Assembly (NCBI GenBank): GCA_965653335.1
Contig: CBFGZU010000076.1
Span: 1-9,531 of the forward strand
Source of the DNA: Pseudolysinimonas_A sp965653335
Lineage (GTDB): Bacteria; Actinomycetota; Actinomycetes; Actinomycetales; Microbacteriaceae
Reading direction: 5' to 3'
Length of the DNA stretch: 9,531 nt
Below are positions 1-5,855 of this stretch, in pieces. The position numbers were made by a program, and so were the translations under genes. Position 1 is the stretch's first letter, and each line of letters opens with the position of its first letter. The notes under the pieces are model-generated. The model did not search any database, was not told where the DNA came from, and worked only from the letters and a program-made list of their open reading frames with translations.

Positions 1-27
1 CGCACGGATCTCGGGACGCCACCGGAA

Positions 28-1464
28 TCAGCTGGGAGCCGGCTCTGGATCGACGGTGGCGCCGGGCAGTTCGATACGAAAGACGGTGCGCCCCGGAACG
101 CTCTCGACACCGACGCTGCCGTCGTGCGCCTCGACGATCGCGGCGACGATCGCAAGCCCGAGCCCGCTGCCGCCGACGGTGCGCGATCGGGAGTCGTCGC
201 CGCGCGTGAACCGCTCGAACAGCGTGGGCAGCAGGTGCGCGTCGACCCCCGGCCCGTCGTCGCGGACCGTGATCACCGCGTCCGAGCCGGCCGCTTCGAG
301 CGCGACGGTCACCCGGGTTCCGGCCGGCGTGTGCAGGCGCGCGTTGGCGAGCAGATTGCCGACCGCTTGTCGCAGCCGATCCGGGTCGCCGCGCACCTCG
401 ATGTCATCCGGAGGAAGCTCGAGCTGCCAGTCGTGGCCGGGCCCGGCGACGTGCGCGTCGGACACCGCTTCGACGAGCAGGGCGCCGAGAGCGACCGGCT
501 CCGCGCGCCGGTCTCGGCCCGCGTCGAGCCGGGCGAGCAAGAGCATCTCCTCGACGAGGGTCGACATGCGCACCGACTCCGACTCGATGCGCTCGAGGGA
601 GCGGGCCGTGTCGGCGGGCAGTCGCGCCGGTCGCTGGCCGAGCTCCGCGTAGCCGCGAATCGACGCGAGGGGCGTGCGCAACTCGTGGGAGGCATCGGCG
701 AGGAACCGGCGCAGCTTCTGCTCGCTCTCGTGGCGCACCGCGAGCGACGTCTCGACCTTTCCGAGCAACCGGTTGAGCGCCGCGCCCACTCGGCCGACCT
801 CGGTGTGCGGCGCGTCGACGGGAACCCGGTCGGGCATCGACACCTCGCCGGTTTCGAGCGGCAGATCCGAGACCCGCGACGCCGTCTCCACGACGCGCGC
901 GAGCGGCCGCAACGCAAGCCGCACGACGACGGCGCCGAGCGCGAGGGCGAGCATGATCGCGACGAGACTCACACCCGCGATCGTCTGGATGAGGCTCGAG
1001 GTGGCCGCATCGGCTTCCGTGAGCGACAGCCCGTTGACCACGACCCGACCGTCGGCGAGCGGCGTCGACACGGCGCGATAGCCCCCCAGGTCGGCGAGGT
1101 CCACCGTGACGGGCCGCCCGTCGTCGGGCACCGCCTCGAGCCGCGCCAGCTGGTCGGGGCCGAGCGTGCGCGCCGAGCCGTCGGTGCCGATGTAACCCGC
1201 GTAGACGACGTCGCCGACGATCACCATCCCGACCGCTCCCGCACCCTGCCCCGGCAGGATCTCGACGATCGACCCGGGTCCGGTGAAGCCCGCGTCGACG
1301 GCGTCCGTCGAGCGGTCGGAGGCGGCGATGAGCAGCCGGTCGAGCCGGGCGACGAACTGCTCGCGCGACGCCGCCACCGTGACGACGCTGATCGCGACAG
1401 CGAGAACCGTGAGCAGCGCGACGATTCCGACGACGAGCCGCGCGCCGAGCGACCACTGCGTCAT
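28..1464 (-). CDS. Two-component sensor histidine kinase (HAMP, HisKA, HATPase)
   Basis: Membrane sensor kinase of 478 residues that would autophosphorylate on His and pass the phosphate to the regulator encoded just upstream in the operon. TM1 is at about residues 10-33, an extracytoplasmic sensor region at 34-157 and TM2 at about 158-182, followed by a HAMP linker (about 183-235). The HisKA H-box is ASHELRTPLASIR with phospho-acceptor H260. The ATP-binding domain has an N-box (N370, N374), a DDGPGV G1 box (402-407), LFERF (415-419) and the G2 box GGSGLGLAIV (431-440), so it looks catalytically complete. The ATG at 1464 was chosen because it overlaps the regulator's TGA (ATGA), implying translational coupling; the upstream extension is only the regulator's shadow. 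The sensor region matches no ligand-binding motif I recognise, so the stimulus is unknown. Overall shape resembles TrcS/MprB-like actinobacterial kinases, a comparison from memory. Confidence 0.95.
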   Translation of the reverse strand: MTQWSLGARLVVGIVALLTVLAVAISVVTVAASREQFVARLDRLLIAASDRSTDAVDAGFTGPGSIVEILPGQGAGAVGMVIVGDVVYAGYIGTDGSARTLGPDQLARLEAVPDDGRPVTVDLADLGGYRAVSTPLADGRVVVNGLSLTEADAATSSLIQTIAGVSLVAIMLALALGAVVVRLALRPLARVVETASRVSDLPLETGEVSMPDRVPVDAPHTEVGRVGAALNRLLGKVETSLAVRHESEQKLRRFLADASHELRTPLASIRGYAELGQRPARLPADTARSLERIESESVRMSTLVEEMLLLARLDAGRDRRAEPVALGALLVEAVSDAHVAGPGHDWQLELPPDDIEVRGDPDRLRQAVGNLLANARLHTPAGTRVTVALEAAGSDAVITVRDDGPGVDAHLLPTLFERFTRGDDSRSRTVGGSGLGLAIVAAIVEAHDGSVGVESVPGRTVFRIELPGATVDPEPAPS

Positions 1465-2177
1465 GTCGCCGGGCGGATCGAGTAGCCGACTCCCCGCACC
1501 GTGTGGATCATGGCGGGGCCGTGAACATCCAGCTTCTTGCGCAAGTAGGAGATGTACAGCTCGACGACCGCCGCGCGGCCCCCGAAGTCGTAACTCCACA
1601 CCCGGTCGAGGATCTGCTCGCGACTGAGGACGCGCTTCGGGTTGCGCATGAGAAAGCGCAACAGCTCGAACTCGGTGGGTGTGAGCTGAATCGGATTCCC
1701 CGCCCGCTCGACCTCGTAGCTCTCCTCGTCGAGGGTCAGGTCGCCGACCCGCACGATCGGATCGTCGTCGCCCGCAGAGCGCATCGAGCGCCGCACGAGA
1801 CCGCGCAACCGCGCCATGACCTCCTCGAGACTGAACGGCTTCGTGACATAGTCATCGCCCCCCGCGGTGAGCCCCGCGACGCGGTCTTCGACGGCATCCT
1901 TCGCGGTGAGCAGCAGCACGGGGCAGTCGTTGCCGGCTTCCCTCAGCCGGCGCAGCACCGTGAGCCCGTCGAGGCCCGGCATCATGATGTCGAGAACGAC
2001 GACGTCCGGCGGGGTCTCGCGCGCGAGCTTGAGCGCGGTCTGGCCGTCGTGGGCGACCCGGGTGTCCCAGCCCTCCGAGCGCAACGCCATGCGCAGCATG
2101 TCGGCGAGCAGCTCTTCGTCGTCGACGACGAGGGCGCGCACCGGGGAACCGTCGGGGCGAGTCACGGCATGGGTCAC
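1461..2177 (-). CDS. OmpR/PhoB-family response regulator
   Basis: DNA-binding response regulator of 238 residues, first gene of the two-component operon. The receiver domain (about 14-127) carries acidic D19/D20, phospho-acceptor D63 in VVVLDIMMPG, T91 and K113 in the VTKPF motif. A winged-helix effector domain (about 140-236) contains the typical ELLRFLMRNPKRVLSREQIL stretch, VVELYISYLRKKLD and the C-terminal HTVRGVGY wing. Length and motifs are normal for the family. The GTG start at 2177 lies directly behind an AGG-rich stretch, leaving no usual Shine-Dalgarno spacing; a leaderless start or the in-frame GTG at 2165 (12 nt after GAGG) are alternatives. It is divergent from the NYN gene across 74 bp, which also holds a candidate autoregulatory direct repeat. 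Target genes cannot be read from the sequence. Confidence 0.95.
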   Translation of the reverse strand: MTHAVTRPDGSPVRALVVDDEELLADMLRMALRSEGWDTRVAHDGQTALKLARETPPDVVVLDIMMPGLDGLTVLRRLREAGNDCPVLLLTAKDAVEDRVAGLTAGGDDYVTKPFSLEEVMARLRGLVRRSMRSAGDDDPIVRVGDLTLDEESYEVERAGNPIQLTPTEFELLRFLMRNPKRVLSREQILDRVWSYDFGGRAAVVELYISYLRKKLDVHGPAMIHTVRGVGYSIRPAT

Positions 2178-2196
2178 CCTCGTATTGCACGACGTG

Positions 2197-2215
2197 TTCC
2201 TATGCGTTTTCTGTG
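2197..2215. promoter_or_regulatory. Candidate OmpR-type operator (11-bp-phased direct repeat)
   Basis: TTCCTATG (2197-2204) and TTTCTGTG (2208-2215) match at 6 of 8 positions and are offset by 11 bp, one helical turn, the layout used by OmpR/PhoB-family regulators. They lie in the most AT-rich part of the divergent 74-bp region between the response regulator and the NYN gene. Just beside them is the odd palindrome CACGACGTG (2188-2196), and GGGTCACCC (2171-2179) overlaps the regulator start codon. Autoregulation is an inference; only two half-sites are seen and the match may be chance. Confidence 0.3.
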
Positions 2216-2239
2216 GACCGCGGCGCAGGAGACCCCAGC

Positions 2240-2245
2240 TAGGGT
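2240..2245 (+). promoter_or_regulatory. -10 box TAGGGT, leaderless promoter of the NYN gene
   Basis: TAGGGT fits the actinobacterial TANNNT -10 pattern and is followed by exactly six bases and then the ATG at 2252, so transcription would start at or within a base of the start codon. There is no Shine-Dalgarno sequence between the box and the ATG. No good -35 hexamer was found. The same arrangement recurs before the thioredoxin gene. Confidence 0.6.
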
Positions 2246-2251
2246 CGAGTC

Positions 2252-3307
2252 ATGGCTGAACCCCGGGAACCAACCGAATCCCGCGTCGCGGTCTACATCG
2301 ACTTCGACAACGTCGTCATCTCGCGGTACGACCAGCTACACGGCCGGGACTCGTGGCGCAAAGACGAAGCGCGGCGCAACGACAGCAAGTCGGTGCCGAA
2401 ACTCGAGCAGGCCCGCGTCGACTTCGGCGCGATCCTCGACTACGCGTCGTCGTTCGGCACCGTCGCCCTCAGCCGGGCCTACGCCGACTGGTCGGTGCCC
2501 GCAAACGCCGCGTACAAGCGTCAACTCGTCGACCGAGCCATCGACCTCACCCAGCTCTTCCCCGCGTCGGCCACGAAGAACGGCGCCGACATCCGGCTCG
2601 CCGTCGACGTCATCGACGACATGTTCCGCCTGCCCGACATCACCCACGTCGTGATCGTCGCCGGCGACTCCGACTACATCCCCCTCGCCCAACGCTGCAA
2701 GCGGCTCGGTCGCGTCGTCATCGGCATCGGCGTCACCGGGTCGACGAGCCCCGCGCTCGTCGCCGCGCTCGACGACTTCGAGTCGTACGACGAGTTGCAG
2801 CGCGACGAGCCGACTCCCGCGATCGCCCCCGCGCCCGCCGTCGTGGCCGGCGACGACGTCTCGGTGCCCGTCGCGCTCACCCCCGCCACGGCATCCCGGC
2901 TGCTCGTGCGCGCTCTCGACCTCGCCCGCGGCAAGCAGGACGACGACGAGTGGCTCAACGCCTCGACGGTGAAGTCGCAGATCAAGCGGCTCAACCCCTC
3001 GTTCAACGAGAAATCGCTCGGCTTCCGCAGCTTCATGGACTTCGTGCGCGGCAACGACGAGCAGGTCGAGATCCGCGAGTCGGGGCAGCAGCGGTTCATG
3101 CGGCTCCGGGAGCAGGCGCTCGCGAACGGCCCGGCGCCCGAGACGAAGAGCTCGCGGGGCCCGCGACGGGCGGGAACGAAGGCCGCGAACGTCGCCTCCG
3201 AAGCGCCCCCCGCCGAGCCGCGCGCCGCAACGCGATCCCCGCGGCGCGCGAACACGGCGGCATCCAGCTCACCACCGTCGGCGAGCGACCCGTTCCGCGA
3301 ACCCTGA
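2252..3307 (+). CDS. NYN-domain putative ribonuclease with C-terminal OST-HTH/LOTUS-like domain
   Basis: Protein of 351 residues. The N-terminal NYN (PIN-like) domain, about 10-183, shows the acidic nuclease signature: YIDFDN with D17 and D19, KNGADIRLAVDV with D113 and D120, and VIVAGDSDYIPL with D139 and D141. These are the expected metal-binding positions, so an active RNase is plausible. A Pro/Ala-rich linker (about 184-210) leads to a helical, basic segment (about 212-287) with LLVRALDLARG, SQIKRLNPSFNEKSLGF and SFMDFV, which resembles OST-HTH/LOTUS domains, known partners of NYN domains and thought to bind RNA. The last 60 residues are rich in Ala, Pro, Ser and Arg and probably disordered. 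It is a single-gene unit by spacing. The leaderless TAGGGT-N6-ATG supports the start. RNA target and role are unknown; no toxin/antitoxin partner is adjacent. Confidence 0.9.
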   Translation: MAEPREPTESRVAVYIDFDNVVISRYDQLHGRDSWRKDEARRNDSKSVPKLEQARVDFGAILDYASSFGTVALSRAYADWSVPANAAYKRQLVDRAIDLTQLFPASATKNGADIRLAVDVIDDMFRLPDITHVVIVAGDSDYIPLAQRCKRLGRVVIGIGVTGSTSPALVAALDDFESYDELQRDEPTPAIAPAPAVVAGDDVSVPVALTPATASRLLVRALDLARGKQDDDEWLNASTVKSQIKRLNPSFNEKSLGFRSFMDFVRGNDEQVEIRESGQQRFMRLREQALANGPAPETKSSRGPRRAGTKAANVASEAPPAEPRAATRSPRRANTAASSSPPSASDPFREP

Positions 3308-3332
3308 GCCGGGTCGCGCCAGCCGGGGCGAT

Positions 3333-3338
3333 TAGGGT
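3333..3338 (+). promoter_or_regulatory. -10 box TAGGGT, leaderless promoter of the thioredoxin/ccdA pair
   Basis: TAGGGT followed by six bases and the ATG at 3345, identical in motif and spacing to the promoter of the NYN gene. There is no Shine-Dalgarno sequence before the ATG and no convincing -35. It lies 25 bp after the NYN stop codon, so the redox pair probably has its own transcript even though it is co-directional with the NYN gene. Confidence 0.6.
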
Positions 3339-3344
3339 CCTGAT

Positions 3345-3827
3345 ATGGACAGGCGACTCGTTCCCGTCGTGATCGGCATCGCCATCGCGATCGTGGCGGC
3401 GATCGTCGCCGTCATCGTGTTCGCGCCACCCACCACTCCGGGTGGCGCGCCCACGGCATCCATCACCGCGACCGCCGAAAGCACTCCGAGTCTCGAGCCG
3501 ACGGCGACCGCGACCGCGACCGCGGGAGCGTACGTCGAGTACTCCGACGATGCGATCGCGCAGGCCGAGGGCCGGGTGCTGCTGTTCTTCCACGCGCCGT
3601 GGTGCCCGCAGTGCCGGTCGGTCGAGAGCGACATCCTCGCGCAGGGCGTGCCCGACGGGGTGACGATCATCAAGGTCGACTACGACAGTCGGCAAGACCT
3701 GCGACAGCAGTACGGCGTCACCCTGCAGACGACATTCGTCGAAGTGGATGCCGACGGTGCCGAGGTGCAGAAGCACGTGGCCTATGACGACCCGCACCTC
3801 GACGCCGTCGTCGCAGCGATGCTGTAG
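3345..3827 (+). CDS. Membrane-anchored thioredoxin-like protein (CPQC active site)
   Basis: Protein of 160 residues with a hydrophobic N-terminal anchor (about 5-27), a Thr/Ala/Pro-rich linker with a TATATATA run (about 28-61) and a thioredoxin fold (about 62-160). The active site is APWCPQC with C87 and C90, followed by a TIIKVDYD strand. No lipobox Cys is present, so it is likely a signal-anchor protein with the thioredoxin domain outside the cytoplasm. The position that normally holds the cis-proline after the GV strand reads QTTFV, so Thr seems to replace Pro near residue 129. The downstream CcdA homologue starts 6 nt after the stop, making it the probable electron donor that keeps the CPQC pair reduced. 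The physiological client (cytochrome c maturation, oxidised envelope proteins or another) is not identified; no cytochrome assembly or methionine sulfoxide reductase gene lies nearby. Confidence 0.88.
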   Translation: MDRRLVPVVIGIAIAIVAAIVAVIVFAPPTTPGGAPTASITATAESTPSLEPTATATATAGAYVEYSDDAIAQAEGRVLLFFHAPWCPQCRSVESDILAQGVPDGVTIIKVDYDSRQDLRQQYGVTLQTTFVEVDADGAEVQKHVAYDDPHLDAVVAAML

Positions 3828-3833
3828 GCCGGG

Positions 3834-4583
3834 ATGATCGGCCTCACCGTCGTCTCGTTCGTCGCGGGCGTGCTCACCGTCGCGGCTCCCTGCGTGCTGC
3901 CTCTCCTTCCGGTGATCATCGGCGGTTCCATCGCCCGCACCTCCGCGGATGGAACGGTCGCCGCGCGGCAGTGGTACCGGCCGCTCGTGATCGCCGCCTC
4001 CCTCGCCGTCTCGGTCGTCGCCTTCACCCTGCTGCTGAAGGCGACGACGGCTTTGCTCGGGGTGCCGCAGCTGGTCTGGCAGATCATCGCGGGCGTCATC
4101 CTCATCGCCTTCGGCCTCACGCTGGTCTTCCCGTCGCTGTGGGAACGGTTCATGCTCGCCACGGGCATCCAGAATCGCGCGGGCGTCGCCCTCGACCGGT
4201 CGTCGCGACGCGGCGGGGTGGGTGGCGACATCCTGCTCGGAGCCGCACTCGGGCCGACCTTCTCGAGCTGCTCGCCCACCTATGCCCTCATCGTCGCGAC
4301 GGTGCTGCCGGTGTCGTTGGGCGAAGGGCTGGTCTATGTCGTCGCGTACGCCGTCGGTCTCGCCGCGGCCCTGCTACTCGTCGCGTTGCTCGGGTCGGCG
4401 CTCGCCCGGAAGCTCGGCTGGCTGAATCGGCCAGACGGCTGGTTCCGGCGCATCGTCGGCGTGCTGCTCGCGCTCGTCGGCATCGCCGTCATCCTCGGTT
4501 TCGACAAGCTGGCACAGGCGTGGATTCTGGAGCAGGGCTGGTACGACCCGATCGAGCAGCTCGAACGCAGCCTGTTCGGTTGA
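3834..4583 (+). CDS. ccdA: CcdA/DsbD-type transmembrane thiol-electron carrier
   Basis: Integral membrane protein of 249 residues with about six TM segments. It belongs to the CcdA/DsbD transmembrane family that moves electrons from cytoplasmic thioredoxin across the membrane to extracytoplasmic thioredoxin-like proteins. The two expected intramembrane cysteines are visible: C20 in AAPCVLPLLPVIIGG near the start of TM1, and C146 in GPTFSSCSPTYA in TM4, each beside the conserved prolines. There is no fused periplasmic or thioredoxin domain, so it is the minimal CcdA form. It starts 6 nt behind the thioredoxin-like gene with little Shine-Dalgarno signal, suggesting translational coupling and a shared transcript from the TAGGGT promoter. 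The C-terminal tail (about 225-249) is amphipathic and not part of the core fold. Confidence in the family is high; the exact client pathway is inferred from the neighbour. Confidence 0.92.
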   Translation: MIGLTVVSFVAGVLTVAAPCVLPLLPVIIGGSIARTSADGTVAARQWYRPLVIAASLAVSVVAFTLLLKATTALLGVPQLVWQIIAGVILIAFGLTLVFPSLWERFMLATGIQNRAGVALDRSSRRGGVGGDILLGAALGPTFSSCSPTYALIVATVLPVSLGEGLVYVVAYAVGLAAALLLVALLGSALARKLGWLNRPDGWFRRIVGVLLALVGIAVILGFDKLAQAWILEQGWYDPIEQLERSLFG

Positions 4584-4588
4584 CCCCG

Positions 4589-4613
4589 CTCGCGGCTACG
4601 GCGAGATCGCGAG
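4589..4613. terminator. Weak inverted repeat between convergent ccdA and chaA
   Basis: CTCGCG (4589-4594) and CGCGAG (4608-4613) form a 6-bp stem with a 13-nt loop just after the ccdA stop, overlapping the 3' end of the convergent antiporter gene. The genes are only 12 bp apart, so termination signals must overlap coding sequence. No T-tract follows on either strand, so it may simply be a chance repeat in GC-rich DNA. Confidence 0.22.
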
Positions 4614-5726
4614 GAACACGAAGGCGAGCAGGAGCACGAGGTGCACGACTCCCGCGAGCCGCGTCGCGCGTCCCGGCACGATCGTCAGGATCGACACCAC
4701 GACGGTGAGGCCGAACAGCACCAGCTGCACGTCGCCGAGGCCCAGCGTCAGCGGCCCGGGCAGCCAGATCGAGGCGACCGCGATCGCCGGGATGGTGAGG
4801 CCGATCGTCGCGATCGCCGACCCGATACCGAGGTTGAGGCTCGTCTGCATCCTGTTGCGGAGAGCCGCCTTCGACGCCGCCAGGCCTTCCGGCATCAGCA
4901 CAAGACTCGCGATGACGATGCCGACGAACGAGTGCGGGATGCCCACCGCCGCGACCCCCGACTCGATCGCCGGCGACACCGCTTTCGCGAGCGCGATCAC
5001 CGCCACGAGGGAGACGAGCAGCAGGCCGGCGCTCACCGCGGTCGCCCGTTTCGTGGGCGGGTCGGCGTGCCCGTCGCCGTCGGCATCGCCGCGGCTCCGG
5101 ATCGTCTTACCGTCGAGACCGACCGGCAGAAAGAAGTCACGGTGGCCGCGGGTCTGCGTCGCGACGAATCCGGCGTAGAGCAGCACCGAGGCGATCGCGA
5201 CGAACGCGAGCTGCGCCGGCGAGAAACGCGCGCCCCCTTCCGAGACGGTGAAACTGGGCAGCACGAGAGTCAGGGTCACGAGGGTCACGACCACGGCGAG
5301 CGCGGCACCCGCCCCCTCCGCGTTGAACCGCGGGAGGCCGTGGCGCACACCGCCGAGCAGCAGGGAGATGCCGACGATGCCGTTGAGGGTGATCATCACC
5401 GCCGCGAAGGCCGTGTCGCGGGCGAGGGTCTCGGTGCCCTTGCCGCCCACCATGAGGGTGATGATGAGTGCTACCTCGATGACGGTCACCGACACCGCGA
5501 GCACGAGCGAACCGAACGGCTCCCCCACGCGGTGGGCGACGACTTCGGCGTGATGCACGGCGGCGAGCACGGCACCGATGAGGATCGCGGCGGTGAACGC
5601 GACAGCGACGATCTCGAGGTGGCGATCCCACGTGAGCACGAGCGCCACCGCAGCCAGCGCGGGCACCCCAACGGTCCAGCTGCTGCGCAGTGTCGCGGCC
5701 CGGCGGGCGGCGAGCGGTCGGTCCAT
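4596..5726 (-). CDS. chaA: ChaA-type Ca2+(Na+/K+)/H+ antiporter
   Basis: Integral membrane protein of 376 residues of the cation/Ca2+ exchanger superfamily, which exports Ca2+ or monovalent cations in exchange for protons. Two homologous halves are visible. The first has HHAEVVAHRVGEPFGSLVLA and VTVIEV with conserved E84; the second has GIVIASLVLMPEGLAASKAAL with E280, then NLGIGSAIATIGLTIPAI. About ten to eleven TM segments flank a hydrophilic central loop (about 192-228). That loop contains DADGDGHAD (214-222), which fits a DxDxDGxxD EF-hand/dockerin-like calcium loop and is odd for the family as I know it. The ATG at 5726 has a GAGGGG Shine-Dalgarno stretch about 7 nt upstream, supporting the start. 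It appears monocistronic, with the permease ending 129 bp upstream and ccdA convergent. Ion preference cannot be decided from sequence alone. Confidence 0.92.
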   Translation of the reverse strand: MDRPLAARRAATLRSSWTVGVPALAAVALVLTWDRHLEIVAVAFTAAILIGAVLAAVHHAEVVAHRVGEPFGSLVLAVSVTVIEVALIITLMVGGKGTETLARDTAFAAVMITLNGIVGISLLLGGVRHGLPRFNAEGAGAALAVVVTLVTLTLVLPSFTVSEGGARFSPAQLAFVAIASVLLYAGFVATQTRGHRDFFLPVGLDGKTIRSRGDADGDGHADPPTKRATAVSAGLLLVSLVAVIALAKAVSPAIESGVAAVGIPHSFVGIVIASLVLMPEGLAASKAALRNRMQTSLNLGIGSAIATIGLTIPAIAVASIWLPGPLTLGLGDVQLVLFGLTVVVSILTIVPGRATRLAGVVHLVLLLAFVFLAISP

Positions 5727-5752
5727 GGTGGAGCCCCTCGTCGTCTGCTCCC

Positions 5753-5758
5753 AGCTTA
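5753..5758 (-). promoter_or_regulatory. Possible -10 box TAAGCT upstream of chaA
   Basis: On the minus strand TAAGCT fits TANNNT and lies 26 nt before the chaA ATG, leaving room for the GAGGGG Shine-Dalgarno stretch. It sits in a locally AT-richer patch (GAATAAGCT). A poor -35 candidate, TTCATG, is present at about 15 nt spacing. Supported only by pattern. Confidence 0.35.
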
Positions 5759-5794
5759 TTCGGGTTGCCGAGCCATGAACCTACCGCGAAGAGC

Positions 5795-5831
5795 GGATGC
5801 GCGCCTGCCCCAGTCCGGCCGACGCGCATCC
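5795..5831. terminator. 9-bp inverted repeat between permease and chaA
   Basis: GGATGCGCG (5795-5803) and CGCGCATCC (5823-5831) are a perfect 9-bp inverted repeat around a 19-nt loop. It begins 25 nt past the permease stop on the minus strand, so it could terminate the permease transcript before chaA. There is no T-tract, as is common for high-GC actinobacterial hairpins. Alternatively it is an operator for chaA, about 40 bp upstream of its possible -10. Confidence 0.45.
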
Positions 5832-5855
5832 ACACCACGGATCGCTAGTCGCCGG

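Noticed and set aside
124..1485. A 453-codon plus-strand open frame antisense to the kinase
   Set aside because: It is Arg/Asp-rich low-complexity translation opposite a complete histidine kinase, with no start signal or recognisable fold.
1464..1599. N-terminal extension of the kinase up to a start at 1599
   Set aside because: These 45 codons are antiphase reading of the regulator's C-terminus; the ATG at 1464 in the ATGA overlap starts directly before TM1.
2353..3372. A 339-codon plus-strand frame overlapping the NYN gene
   Set aside because: Composition is mostly Arg, Ala and Pro, and the NYN frame carries all catalytic motifs.
3510..3528. Short GCGACC-type tandem repeat encoding the TATATATA linker
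   Set aside because: It only encodes the low-complexity linker of the thioredoxin protein; too short and imperfect to call as a separate repeat element.
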